This document shows positions 34,438 through 43,826 of a DNA stretch of 64,000 bases, in pieces. Numbering within the stretch: position 1 is the stretch's first letter; each line of letters opens with the position of its first letter. A model generated the notes under the pieces. It made no database searches. It had not been told where the DNA came from and was given only the letters and a program-made list of their open reading frames with translations. The DNA is taken from NCBI GenBank assembly GCA_019418225.1, contig DYCF01000020.1, forward strand, positions 1-64,000. The letters run 5' to 3'. A program made the position numbers and the translations under genes. The stretch comes from Clostridiales bacterium. GTDB lineage: Bacteria > Bacillota > Clostridia > Lachnospirales > Cellulosilyticaceae.

Positions 34438-35178
34438 GTGGCAAGTAAAAAGATTATGCTCCAATTTACCACGCTGACATTTTGCATTGCCTATGTTGTA
34501 TCAGGCATCTTAATTATTCTTGGGCACTTTGGGTATAGAGTTTACAATCGGGTTTATTCACTGGAGCAATTTGGGATGAATATTCCTTTTGCTATTTATA
34601 TTTTATCGCCTGCTATTGCTTCCTATATTGTACTTAAGAAGCAGCACAAAATAACAGGTATTAAGGAATGGCTGAAAACTGTTTTTTATGCTAAAAACAA
34701 CTTTTATCCTTATTTGTTCGTTGTTGCAGGGCTTACCTTATATTTTTTAATACATATGGCAGTTTCAAGATGTACACAACTGGTCCTCCCATTTTATACG
34801 CTTTTTCTTTCTTTGCCAGGCGGTCTGATCATCGGCGGCTTGGAAGAATCCGGTTGGATGTTTTGGCATATTCCGCTTTTCTTCATCCCTGGCACCAATC
34901 ATGGAGAGGGTCTGATTAACTTTTGGATGTTTGACATCCAGCTCATGTCCTTCCGCTTCTTCAACGGTGCAATCTACAAAATATCAGGCAAAAGCCGCAT
35001 CTTTATGTGTGTCTTATTCCACACCCTCTTCAACGCAGCCTCCCCACTCTTCGGCACCCTAACAATGACCTGGCCAGGAACTATTCTAGCCAATACTGCA
35101 ATTATACTTGTTTCAATATTAACTGTTACACTCTACAACAAAAGAAACCAACAAAATCATACCCTAAATCACATATAA
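34438..35178 (+). CDS. CPBP-family intramembrane metalloprotease-like protein
   Basis: The 246-residue protein has about seven membrane helices. The first CPBP motif GGLEESGWMFW matches EExxxR-type positions, but the Arg is replaced by Trp/Met. The second block (FRFFNGAIY) and the third (FMCVLFHTLFNA) carry the expected aromatic and His residues. The family includes CAAX proteases and bacteriocin-immunity proteins; with the altered first motif the activity is uncertain. GTG start behind AAAGGAGGAAAGG. No bacteriocin gene is visible nearby. Confidence 0.78.
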   Translation: MASKKIMLQFTTLTFCIAYVVSGILIILGHFGYRVYNRVYSLEQFGMNIPFAIYILSPAIASYIVLKKQHKITGIKEWLKTVFYAKNNFYPYLFVVAGLTLYFLIHMAVSRCTQLVLPFYTLFLSLPGGLIIGGLEESGWMFWHIPLFFIPGTNHGEGLINFWMFDIQLMSFRFFNGAIYKISGKSRIFMCVLFHTLFNAASPLFGTLTMTWPGTILANTAIILVSILTVTLYNKRNQQNHTLNHI

Positions 35179-35294
35179 ACTTACATATAAACTTACACAA
35201 TAATGCATGCCAAAAATATATTTATATCAAATGATATAAATACGGCCACTCTAAGTGTACTTCACCTGTTATTTCTAATAATAAATACAATAAA

Positions 35295-35347
35295 ACCCTT
35301 GATTCACATAGTAAACCTCATGGCATTTATTATGTGATTTCAAGGGT
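35295..35347 (+). terminator. Hairpin behind the CPBP gene
   Basis: Arms ACCCTTGATTCACATA and TATGTGATTTCAAGGGT flank a 20-base loop. The T run behind it is short, so termination is likely but not strong. Confidence 0.5.
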
Positions 35348-35467
35348 AATTTTGTTGAGATTTAGAGTATTCCTACCACTAAAACATATTCCTTAAATAT
35401 AACTATATCCTACAACTCAGTCTACTTTGCCTTTTATCTTTTTCAAATGTGTCAAAAATATAGCTAG

Positions 35468-35653
35468 ATACTGAGGCACCAGCAGGCTACCTTCGGAGCA
35501 AACTGATAATGGTCTTAGTGAAGATAATAAAAGAGGTTTTAGGCGAAGTGTCCGAAGCGTAACGCAGTGAAGCAAGTTTTTCGCCGTTTCTTTTATTATC
35601 AAACTTAGAACATCACAACTTGTGTAGAGTGTAGCCAGCCGGTGCCCCAGTGT
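35468..35653. repeat. Structured intergenic element, copy B
   Basis: A diverged relative of the element at 18091-18282 in the same orientation. The outer stem pairs the arm containing CTGAGGCACC (35471-35480) with the arm containing GGTGCCCCAG (35641-35650) and continues inward through GGCTAC/GTAGCC. The second helix is a perfect GATAATAAAAGA / TCTTTTATTATC, and the third is GGCGAA / TTCGCC. Stem bases differ from copy A in a paired manner, while CTTAGTGAAG, TTTTAGGC, AACTTAG and TAGAGTGTAGC are kept. It fills the gap between the CPBP gene and the GH2 gene; no coding sequence is seen. Confidence 0.8.
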
Positions 35654-35684
35654 CTAGCGGACCTATATTTTTCTACTCTATTTC

Positions 35685-38015
35685 TCACTTCTTTGCAACT
35701 TGGAAGATAAGTTGTCCTTCTCCTAATTCATTGCTCTTAATAGAAACGACACCTGTCCCTACTTCGCCTTTTGTTTTGACATAAACAGCTAATGTGCCAC
35801 CAACTAAGCTCTGATAAGTATGCCCTATAATTTCTACAGATCCTGTTGTTTCGGTACGAATCACATCATTTATATATGGCAGTACATTGCCATATTGATC
35901 AACTACTTTAATACTAATACGTGTCACATCATACGTTTCGCCATGAATAAGGTCATGACGCTCGGCTTCTGCTATAATGCGTGCTGGCGTATAGCCACCT
36001 TTTATAAGGGTTGCAACTTTCTCCTCGCCTATATAACCTTCAAAAATATAACGTGTCTGTGGATTTTCACTAGCTAAAATATATTTTTGATATAGGTGAT
36101 TGATTGTTTCCTTATCCATTTTACTTTTAAATCTAGCAAGCATGAGCTTGCCCTTAATCTCTAAAGGTAGGTCGCCATCATGATTTGCCATAGCCATTAA
36201 AATTTTCTTCATGAAAGCTGCATCCTTTACTGAATACCCTTCAGCTGTTACTAAACTGTTACCAATATAATCATCGATATAAATAGGTGGGTGGGCTAAA
36301 TGCGGAAACTCATCTTTATCAGGATAAAATTCACCAATACAAACTTCATCTTTATAGAATTTCACCTTATCACAGTTGGTGAAAACATAAATTCCTCCTG
36401 CAATGTTTCCTTCTTCCCCTTGCATATTGCTGCTTACTTCCATCACCAAATGCTCATCTTGCTGGCTGCCATAAGCATATGCTACGCTCTTAAGTTGACG
36501 GTCACAATCTAAAAGACCCGTATAGCAAATCTTCCTTCTTGCCCCTACATATGTCTCCATTGCCATATCTACAAAACTGCTTGCAATCACCCCACATATT
36601 CTTTCACTTTCATAAGCTTCATCTAAAATACGCATATGTCTTAATGCATATTCTGTTCGGCGCTCTTCTGTATCAAAACTCTTAGTTGGGAAAAGTGGGC
36701 CTGTATGACTTGAAACTAAATAGGGAATTTCACTATTTGGTGCCACTTTATCTGGATTTTCAAGTCCATCTCCTGCATCCGTATACGTATAATCTATATA
36801 AGTATATACATCAATGAGTTCTTCTTTTTGTGTCTGCCCGCCTATTGCTCTTGCCGGGTCTAGTCTCTTAAGGATCTGATGCATGTTGCGTTCATAGCTA
36901 TTCGGCTCCTCTATGATTCCTAATCCCCATATAACCAAACCTGTATAATTGCGATACACTTTTATAAAGTTTGTAAACTCACGTATATGTACTGATTCTT
37001 CATCTAATACCCCTTCTCTTTGTGTCCATTTAGGCAGTTCTAGAAATACTAAAAGCCCTAGCTCATCACATTTTTTGAGAAAGCTTGGTGTGATACTTTC
37101 TTTTGTCACTTTTACCATATTCATGTTAAGCTCACGTTTGATAATGCAAGCATCACTATCTTCTAAAGCCTTAGTCGGCATATAATTGCCAATCTCTACA
37201 CCCTCACCACGACTTACACCACATATTTTTAGCTTTCTGCCATTTAAATAAAAACCATCTTTTTTAAACTCTGTTTGTCTAAATCCAAAAGGAATAATCA
37301 TTTCATCTATAATGTGTGCATCATATTGCAAAAAGACATGTAAATCATAAAGCTCAGGATCTTCTACATCCCAGATTTCTACATCTTTCATCTTCATATT
37401 TAAAGTAAGTTCTAAGCTTCTTAAAGGATCACTTACTGCATTGGCAATCACATTACCTTTTTTATTCATTACAGCTGCCTGTACATTCATCCCTTCTAGT
37501 AAACCAGCAATTGTAATCGCTACATCAACTTCTTTTTCTTCTTCAAGTACATTTTTAGTTGTTACAAAAACATTATCAATATATGCTGATGCCCTACGTT
37601 TTAAATAAACAGGTGCATAAATATATCCCCCTGTCTTTGCTTTTATAACTAAGCTAATCTTATTAAATGCATTATATTTTATAAACTTTGTAATATTTAC
37701 TTCAAAATAGCCGTACTCACTATAACGTTCCCCCGCTAAAAGGCCATTAATATAAAGTTGTAGCTCTCCTTTTACCCCTTCAAAGCAAAGAAAAATATTT
37801 TCTTCATCTTCTTGCTTCATAATTTCTATGCGTTTTTCATAATAACAACTTAGTGATTCTTGCACGTTGTCTTCATTTTTATATTTCTCTAAAACTGATT
37901 TGGGTGCATGTGGTAAATGTACATTTTGTACATTGCCTGTTAAAATATCTAAATCTTCGTCTTCGAAGCCTAATTTATATTGCCAGTCATAATTCACATC
38001 AATAATTTGTCCCAT
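35685..38015 (-). CDS. GH2-family beta-galactosidase-like protein with altered active site
   Basis: The 776 residues have the GH2 layout: a sugar-binding jelly roll (about 1-165), an Ig-like domain, a TIM barrel (about 270-540, FYLNGRKLKICGVSRGEG) and a C-terminal beta domain with DUF4982-like and Ig-like features. No signal peptide. The acid/base region reads WGLGIIEEPNS instead of the usual WSxGNE, still with Glu. The expected nucleophile strand reads PYLVSSHTG where SEY/SEF is normal, so the nucleophilic Glu appears to be lost. It may be non-catalytic or a divergent subgroup. It has its own promoter and lies downstream of, but separate from, the Pel operon. Confidence 0.78.
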   Translation of the reverse strand: MGQIIDVNYDWQYKLGFEDEDLDILTGNVQNVHLPHAPKSVLEKYKNEDNVQESLSCYYEKRIEIMKQEDEENIFLCFEGVKGELQLYINGLLAGERYSEYGYFEVNITKFIKYNAFNKISLVIKAKTGGYIYAPVYLKRRASAYIDNVFVTTKNVLEEEKEVDVAITIAGLLEGMNVQAAVMNKKGNVIANAVSDPLRSLELTLNMKMKDVEIWDVEDPELYDLHVFLQYDAHIIDEMIIPFGFRQTEFKKDGFYLNGRKLKICGVSRGEGVEIGNYMPTKALEDSDACIIKRELNMNMVKVTKESITPSFLKKCDELGLLVFLELPKWTQREGVLDEESVHIREFTNFIKVYRNYTGLVIWGLGIIEEPNSYERNMHQILKRLDPARAIGGQTQKEELIDVYTYIDYTYTDAGDGLENPDKVAPNSEIPYLVSSHTGPLFPTKSFDTEERRTEYALRHMRILDEAYESERICGVIASSFVDMAMETYVGARRKICYTGLLDCDRQLKSVAYAYGSQQDEHLVMEVSSNMQGEEGNIAGGIYVFTNCDKVKFYKDEVCIGEFYPDKDEFPHLAHPPIYIDDYIGNSLVTAEGYSVKDAAFMKKILMAMANHDGDLPLEIKGKLMLARFKSKMDKETINHLYQKYILASENPQTRYIFEGYIGEEKVATLIKGGYTPARIIAEAERHDLIHGETYDVTRISIKVVDQYGNVLPYINDVIRTETTGSVEIIGHTYQSLVGGTLAVYVKTKGEVGTGVVSIKSNELGEGQLIFQVAKK

Positions 38016-38056
38016 TGTTCCTCCTATTTAATGGTAAACTCCTTGTAGTCTCTTTT

Positions 38057-38084
38057 ATTATATCACTTGGCGACGCCCAAACAA
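38057..38084 (-). promoter_or_regulatory. Promoter and possible operator of the GH2 gene
   Basis: TTGTTT (38079-38084), 16 bases and TATAAT (38057-38062) on the minus strand. The spacer holds an imperfect palindrome TTGGCG/CGCCCAA that could bind a LacI-type regulator. Confidence 0.55.
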
Positions 38085-38164
38085 CATAAATACACAAATT
38101 TTTACTAAAAGTATCATTTTTACTTGTTTTAGCTCTAAATCTAAATGTGAGACCTATATATAAA

Positions 38165-38224
38165 TATAGATTTCACATGACTAAAAATTATGAATAACTA
38201 AATTTTATAAATGTGAAATCTATA
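38165..38224. repeat. Single-hairpin (60-bp) form of the TATAGA-ended repeat
   Basis: TATAGATTTCACAT at the left and ATGTGAAATCTATA at the right are perfect inverted ends, with the interior of the first hairpin only. The second hairpin of the full element is absent. Confidence 0.88.
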
Positions 38225-38249
38225 CGTTTATTATAAATACGCTTATTAA

Positions 38250-38294
38250 GAAAGGATAGTACCTGTCACTTATACAGTTGTACTATCCTTTTCA
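38250..38294. terminator. Terminator of the Pel operon
   Basis: Arms AAAGGATAGTA and TACTATCCTTT with a 19-base loop, 20 bases behind the last gene of the operon. T runs are short. Confidence 0.65.
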
Positions 38295-38313
38295 TCCTCT
38301 TTAGCGTTTGACA

Positions 38314-40980
38314 CTACTCATTCTTAAAAACTTCTGTAACAACAAATAAACTTTCTCCTGCCTTTGGCTGAAGCTCCTGATTTGAGCCTTCTAGACCAAT
38401 CCATATTTCATGAATGCCTTTTAACCCAATTTGATTAAGTGGTAGTTTTCCTTCAATCGTATCCCCTACGTCAAAGAAGTCACTAACACGCTGTAACTTA
38501 TTCCATTCCCAAGACTGACCATCTCCTGCATAATGATATAAATTACCTTGTTCAATCATATAGTCAATGCCTGCTGCTAACCACCCTGAGCCCTTATAGC
38601 CTGTTCCTGCTAATGGGTCAACATCGATATAAATCATATCCGCCTTAAATCCGATTTGACTTTGAATAAAGAAATAAAGGTCTGTCTCATCTAAGGCAAA
38701 GTATAAAATACCATCATTCGTCTTATTCTTCATAAGCGGTGTGACACTTAGCCAATCCGATTTATTTGTATCAATGACAATTGGACATTTTGGAATAAAG
38801 TTATAATTTCTTGTATGAATCATCTTCCATTCACTCCATGCCCCTTGATTACTGCCTTTAACACTGCATAAACGGTATGAATAAGTTATATTCGGATTTA
38901 AATTTCTAACACTTAAGCGAATATTCTCCTCTTCATCTGGCATCACTTTATATGTTGTATCATTAAACTCAACCATATAATAATCTGCATTTCCTTGTAA
39001 AGACAATGTCACCGTTTGAAGTGTTGCTAAACTACTTTGCACAGTTGGCGGTTTTAAAAGTGAACTGTCAAATGTTAGGTTTACCGTTGGTGCTGTCATC
39101 ATACCTTCTTCTTGTGATAAGTAAATTTCCTCACGAATGCCCACACCTAGCTCAAAGTCATCCTCTATACTAAGCATTGCCTTTGGAATAATCATTTCTA
39201 CAAAATCTGGCAGAGGCGCTGTTTCTTCTAAAAGCGCTATAGAACTTTCAGCTTCTCCTAAATACAACCAGCTCCAATCCTCGCCACTTCCACTATAACC
39301 ATACACACTTGTTCCATCAATAATGTAATCTGCGCCATTGTCCATAAAGACCTCTAACTTATAGCCTGTCGTCTCTTCCATATCACTATCAATGAAAATC
39401 TGTGTCTCTTTTCCTTCGCCTTTAATGCAGACATAGAGATTTTCTTTATCTTGTGCAACTTTCAGTTCAATCTCATCTGCCTTTGTATAAGTTGGGACCA
39501 CCTCCCAATCCTCAAGGTTGCCATCAATCTCTATGTAGCCAGATATATGCTGCATAGGCTGCAAGCTTATGGTACATGGTTTACTAAAACTTCCTTTAAT
39601 TTCTCCCATAATAGGACGCACACTGATTTCATATGTCCTTCCGAGTTGCAAGTGCTTAATACGATAGCTATTTTCTTTTGTTGTGCCTAAGATTATAGCA
39701 TTTAAACGCACTTCATAGGCTGTTGCAAACATGACTTCTTCAAAGTTTATAAGTACATTTGTTATACCCGTCTTACTACTCACTTCAGTATTCATCCAAG
39801 ATGTATTTGGTACAAACTTTGTCCATGAAATTTGCATTGTCTCACTTGTGGCTGGCATAAGTGTTTCCTGTGCATCATTATAACCTAAACCATATGGTTT
39901 AACGCCGCTTATCCCAATGTCAGCTTTATCTATAATGACTTCCACGCCTTCTTGCGTCTTTCTATAACGTGCATTTCCGACTTCCTGCCATTTCCAGTTG
40001 CTGCCATCACCTATATACTTATAAACACTTTCGCCATCTACAAGGACATCCGCCCCGCCATAGGCAAAACCTGCGACCTGATAACCTGTTGTCCCATCTA
40101 AATCTGTATCTAAAAAGAAGCATGCCCCCTCACCATTTACACCTGAAGCTGCAAGTGCAATTTGAGTATCACTTTGTGCGCTATACAAACGCTTTTCACC
40201 CTTTTGATACACAAGACTAGCATTTGACCAATCACTAATCTTGCCATCTAGTACTAACTTGCGACTTTCAGTCTGCATGGTAATAGGTTTTGTTGTCACC
40301 TTCACAGTTTCTTTGATTTCATCTGTCTTTTGAATCACATAGGTATGTGTATTTCCAGGTATTACATTTTGATGAATATAGGTATAGACACCTTCTTTAA
40401 AAGTAAAATCGTTTACTTTTTTACCATCTACCTCTAAAATATAATCTGTTTTTTCATCTTCCCAATGTAAAACAACTTGATTCCCATAAGTTAATGCATA
40501 GTTATAAATAAGTGCTATCTGCTGAGATGCAATTTCTTTGTTTTCATCCATAAGTACTTGAAGTGGCTGGCTCCACTCACCCACCATCTTAAAACGCTTA
40601 GGACGTACACGATATGTATAGCTCATATTTTCTATGCTTTCTTCTTGCAAATATGTATTTTCAAATACCTCAGCTACAATCTGACCATTGACCTCTACTT
40701 CGTAGCCTATGGCATCTGCAACTTCTTCCCAGCTTAAATATATACCTTCTTCTGTATTCTTAACGCTCAAATTAGTCGGCCTATCTAGATTAACCTTTGT
40801 TCTTTTACCTTTATGAACGCCTCCTGATAATGGTTCATAAGCGCTGATTTCACTTGTCATCACTTCAGCTTCTTCCACATTATCATCATTCATATAAATA
40901 TAAGCCCCAATAGATACTAAAGCTATACTAAGCCCTATAAATGGTAAGCATCTTCTTATATTAATTTTTCTCCAAGCCAT
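38314..40980 (-). CDS. Membrane-anchored protein with three FN3 + CBM9-like repeats, Pel operon
   Basis: The 888-residue protein has an N-terminal membrane anchor (about 10-28) and an outside part of three repeats, each an FN3-like domain followed by a CBM9/DOMON-like domain. The latter share DW at the start, a FxDxD...TGY segment and GADYxIDG-xxYxYxGxGxxWxW (near residues 250-340, 490-580 and 745-840). Such domains bind carbohydrate. The gene overlaps pelG by 25 bases and closes the Pel operon, so it probably binds or organises the Pel polymer at the cell surface, where Gram-positives lack the PelB/PelC outer-membrane exporter. I know of no assigned name. Confidence 0.72.
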   Translation of the reverse strand: MAWRKINIRRCLPFIGLSIALVSIGAYIYMNDDNVEEAEVMTSEISAYEPLSGGVHKGKRTKVNLDRPTNLSVKNTEEGIYLSWEEVADAIGYEVEVNGQIVAEVFENTYLQEESIENMSYTYRVRPKRFKMVGEWSQPLQVLMDENKEIASQQIALIYNYALTYGNQVVLHWEDEKTDYILEVDGKKVNDFTFKEGVYTYIHQNVIPGNTHTYVIQKTDEIKETVKVTTKPITMQTESRKLVLDGKISDWSNASLVYQKGEKRLYSAQSDTQIALAASGVNGEGACFFLDTDLDGTTGYQVAGFAYGGADVLVDGESVYKYIGDGSNWKWQEVGNARYRKTQEGVEVIIDKADIGISGVKPYGLGYNDAQETLMPATSETMQISWTKFVPNTSWMNTEVSSKTGITNVLINFEEVMFATAYEVRLNAIILGTTKENSYRIKHLQLGRTYEISVRPIMGEIKGSFSKPCTISLQPMQHISGYIEIDGNLEDWEVVPTYTKADEIELKVAQDKENLYVCIKGEGKETQIFIDSDMEETTGYKLEVFMDNGADYIIDGTSVYGYSGSGEDWSWLYLGEAESSIALLEETAPLPDFVEMIIPKAMLSIEDDFELGVGIREEIYLSQEEGMMTAPTVNLTFDSSLLKPPTVQSSLATLQTVTLSLQGNADYYMVEFNDTTYKVMPDEEENIRLSVRNLNPNITYSYRLCSVKGSNQGAWSEWKMIHTRNYNFIPKCPIVIDTNKSDWLSVTPLMKNKTNDGILYFALDETDLYFFIQSQIGFKADMIYIDVDPLAGTGYKGSGWLAAGIDYMIEQGNLYHYAGDGQSWEWNKLQRVSDFFDVGDTIEGKLPLNQIGLKGIHEIWIGLEGSNQELQPKAGESLFVVTEVFKNE

Positions 40981-42392
40981 GTGAATATACCCTTTCTTTC
41001 CTTTACAATAATAGGTTTTGCACAGAATGTATGATAGTCTAACTCTTTGGTGTACTTATGCATTCTAAAGAAAGCGACATAAAGGGCTAGCGTTGCGCCT
41101 AGGAAAAACCCAAACCCATGATAACTATACTTATAATTCATGCCAAACAATGTAAATAGGCCTACGCCTACCACAAAGCAAAAGGCAATAAGTGCTGCAT
41201 CCTTTCGATTATCATAATAAAGCAGTAATAAAATTATAATGTACATCATACTACAGCTAAAGCTTCCTAAAAGTAACATTAAAAATGTTTGTAATAACAT
41301 TTGCGATGCACCAAATTGAGAAAGTAACATATAGCCAGCTAAAGCAAATCCAATCATCACTAAAATCTGTACTTCTGCAATATTTCTAAGTTCTTCCCAT
41401 AAAGTCTCAATCATTGCTTTTTTAGCATGCTCTACTTCATTATATGTTCCGCCATGAAGGATTAAGCTGTAGTAATTATCATAGTGATCATAGAAACTTG
41501 TCTCTGTACGTACCACAAAATATACCATCGTTGGAAGCATTGCCATAAATGCAAAAAATGCTGGTGTATCATATGTCGGTGCAATATAGTAAGTTTCTCT
41601 TACTACCATACCTTGACTGCTTCTCCAATAAATAAAATTATGAAGATATAATCCTAAAGTATAAAATAAATTGCAGAAAAATAATCCTGGATATTTTTCA
41701 AAATAGCTTAAGAAGCCAAAGACTTTAGCCCCTTCTTTTTGTTTACCCATAAAACGTACAATATTAAGTAATAAACAAAGTAAGAGAATTAAAAAGCCAA
41801 TATTCATGCTCCCCATTGTAACAAGTGCCATATCTTTAACTTTTAAGATTAAACATACGCCAAAAATGCCCACTGTTACAAAGAAGCCTAAAAGATACGC
41901 TATAATTATTTTTCTATAATCTTTTAAAGCAGATAAATAAATTGTGAGTATCCAGATAATGGTCATTTCTAATGTAAAGGTATATGCCAACAGTTTAAAT
42001 GAAAATGCTAAGGGTGACTTGAAATAAAATACACCTGCAACAACTGCTGTAATTGGCAAGCATATCAGAATAATCCCATATAAAGAAGGCATGATATTCT
42101 CATAAGCCTTCTTAAAGATTTGGTCTGCCACATACCTTGTCATCACCATTGTAAAACCTGAAGTAATAATTTGTGAAAATACAAAAGCATACACAATAGC
42201 ACTTGTTATCACCTGACGCTCTGCTAAATAAATGCCCTGTATCTTTAAAAGCCATTGCAATATAAAAATCGTACTCATCGCAATTATTGCTGGACCTACC
42301 GTTACTACAGCCGAAAACGAATAAGCTTTCATATTTTGCAGAAGGCCTTCTTTATTAAATAACTTTTTAAGTTCAAAACCAATCCCTGCCAT
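40956..42392 (-). CDS. pelG: Pel polysaccharide transporter PelG
   Basis: The 478-residue protein of about twelve membrane helices belongs to the MOP/MATE-like flippase superfamily. The start MAGIGFELKKLF is the recognisable PelG opening, and the region YIAPTYDTPAFFAFMAMLPT is also typical. In Pseudomonas PelG works with PelD, PelE and PelF in a membrane complex that polymerises and exports the galactosamine-rich Pel polymer. It follows pelF by eight bases. No cleaved signal. The length matches the family. Confidence 0.92.
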   Translation of the reverse strand: MAGIGFELKKLFNKEGLLQNMKAYSFSAVVTVGPAIIAMSTIFILQWLLKIQGIYLAERQVITSAIVYAFVFSQIITSGFTMVMTRYVADQIFKKAYENIMPSLYGIILICLPITAVVAGVFYFKSPLAFSFKLLAYTFTLEMTIIWILTIYLSALKDYRKIIIAYLLGFFVTVGIFGVCLILKVKDMALVTMGSMNIGFLILLLCLLLNIVRFMGKQKEGAKVFGFLSYFEKYPGLFFCNLFYTLGLYLHNFIYWRSSQGMVVRETYYIAPTYDTPAFFAFMAMLPTMVYFVVRTETSFYDHYDNYYSLILHGGTYNEVEHAKKAMIETLWEELRNIAEVQILVMIGFALAGYMLLSQFGASQMLLQTFLMLLLGSFSCSMMYIIILLLLYYDNRKDAALIAFCFVVGVGLFTLFGMNYKYSYHGFGFFLGATLALYVAFFRMHKYTKELDYHTFCAKPIIVKERKGIFTWLGEKLI

Positions 42393-42400
42393 CTTTCCTC

Positions 42401-43825
42401 CTATGCCTTACTACGATGAAGTCGTTTATAAATGTCCTTATAAGATTCAATAAAAGCTTCTTTCGTATAATATTGCCTAACACGTTCAAAAGCAATTTGT
42501 CCCATCTCTTCACGTAGTTGTTTATTATGTCCTAATTTGACAAGAGCCTGTGCTAATTTCGCTTCATCCATAATCGGTACTACAACGCCGGCATCGCCTA
42601 AATCATCACCTTCAGCGCCATATAAAAGTTCACTACAGCTTCCTACCTGTGTTGTAATACAAGGCTTCTTAGCTGCCATAGCTTCAAGTACGGCTAAAGG
42701 CTGCCCTTCACTAATGCTTGTTAGTAGATTAACATCCATATTGCCTAAGTACTCTGCCACATTAACTGACCCAGTAAAAATAACATCTGAAATCCCAAAT
42801 TCCTCTATAAGCATCTGACATTCTTCATAGTATTTAGGCTCTTCATCCATAGGCCCCATAATATAAAGTTTCGCATGAGGAATTTCTTCTTTTACAAGTC
42901 CAAAGGCGCTAATCATTGTTTTAATATCTTTAATAGGTACAATACGTACAACTGCACCAATATTATAGCTCCCATCGTCTTCCCAAGTTCTTTTGACATT
43001 TTCAAAGCGACTAATTTCTACGCCATTAGGTATAATTGATATTTTCTCTGGTGCACAACCTAATTCAATCTCAATTTTACGGTTCAGGTTAAATAAGGTA
43101 ATCACTTCATCTGCATAGTAATATGAAAGACGCGATAAATTATAGAAGAAATGAATCCATTCATCTTTAAAATGTCCTTTTACCCACTCTGCCTTGATAA
43201 TTTCTTCTTCACGTTCTCTTGCATAAATACCATGCTCTGTTAAAATATATGGCTTCTTATAAACTTGCTTACCAATAGCACCTATTAACCCGCCATATCC
43301 CGCACTTACACTATGATATACATCTGCCTCTGGAATCTCCTGACGAATAAGATATAGCATTGGAAGTAACATAGAACGCATAGTCCAGAAAAAGTCATTA
43401 AATGGCATATCTTTAAAATGACTCACGCAAATCTCTGAAAGCAAATCAAAAAATTGTTTGCTCATAAAGATATCCATTACGCTTTTAACCTTTACACCAC
43501 GCATAAATTCTATAAGCAGTGGCCAATTAACAGATTCATCACTCATTAAATCTCTAAAAGCTTTAATATACTTTTCTTCAATTTTTAAATTACGAATACG
43601 TCCTTTGGTTTCTAGCTTGTAAATTTCATCTAAGAAAACTTCTTTAACTTCTATGACATTTTCAGGAAGTTCATATTTATATTGTCCTCTTGACTCTTCT
43701 TTTGCACCTATGGCATAAATAATAAATTCATGCTCTGGCATGTTTCTAATCAACATATTAATCCAAGAAGACACACCACCTGTTACATAAGGATAACTGC
43801 CTTCACATATGATACAAATTTTCAA
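42401..43825 (-). CDS. pelF: Pel glycosyltransferase PelF (GT4)
   Basis: The 474-residue cytoplasmic retaining GT-B glycosyltransferase starts KICIICEGSYPYVTGGVSSW, which is diagnostic of PelF. The C-terminal half has the GT4 UDP-sugar motif with the EX7E residues in TSISEGQPLAVLEAMA. PelF uses a UDP-linked hexosamine, UDP-GlcNAc or UDP-GalNAc, to make Pel. It starts one base behind the pelA stop codon and is followed closely by pelG. All elements of the fold are present. Confidence 0.93.
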   Translation of the reverse strand: MKICIICEGSYPYVTGGVSSWINMLIRNMPEHEFIIYAIGAKEESRGQYKYELPENVIEVKEVFLDEIYKLETKGRIRNLKIEEKYIKAFRDLMSDESVNWPLLIEFMRGVKVKSVMDIFMSKQFFDLLSEICVSHFKDMPFNDFFWTMRSMLLPMLYLIRQEIPEADVYHSVSAGYGGLIGAIGKQVYKKPYILTEHGIYAREREEEIIKAEWVKGHFKDEWIHFFYNLSRLSYYYADEVITLFNLNRKIEIELGCAPEKISIIPNGVEISRFENVKRTWEDDGSYNIGAVVRIVPIKDIKTMISAFGLVKEEIPHAKLYIMGPMDEEPKYYEECQMLIEEFGISDVIFTGSVNVAEYLGNMDVNLLTSISEGQPLAVLEAMAAKKPCITTQVGSCSELLYGAEGDDLGDAGVVVPIMDEAKLAQALVKLGHNKQLREEMGQIAFERVRQYYTKEAFIESYKDIYKRLHRSKA

Positions 43826-43826
43826 G

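Noticed and set aside
35007..35234. 75-codon frame overlapping the CPBP gene end
   Set aside because: It is a shadow in another frame of the CPBP gene, without a ribosome binding site.
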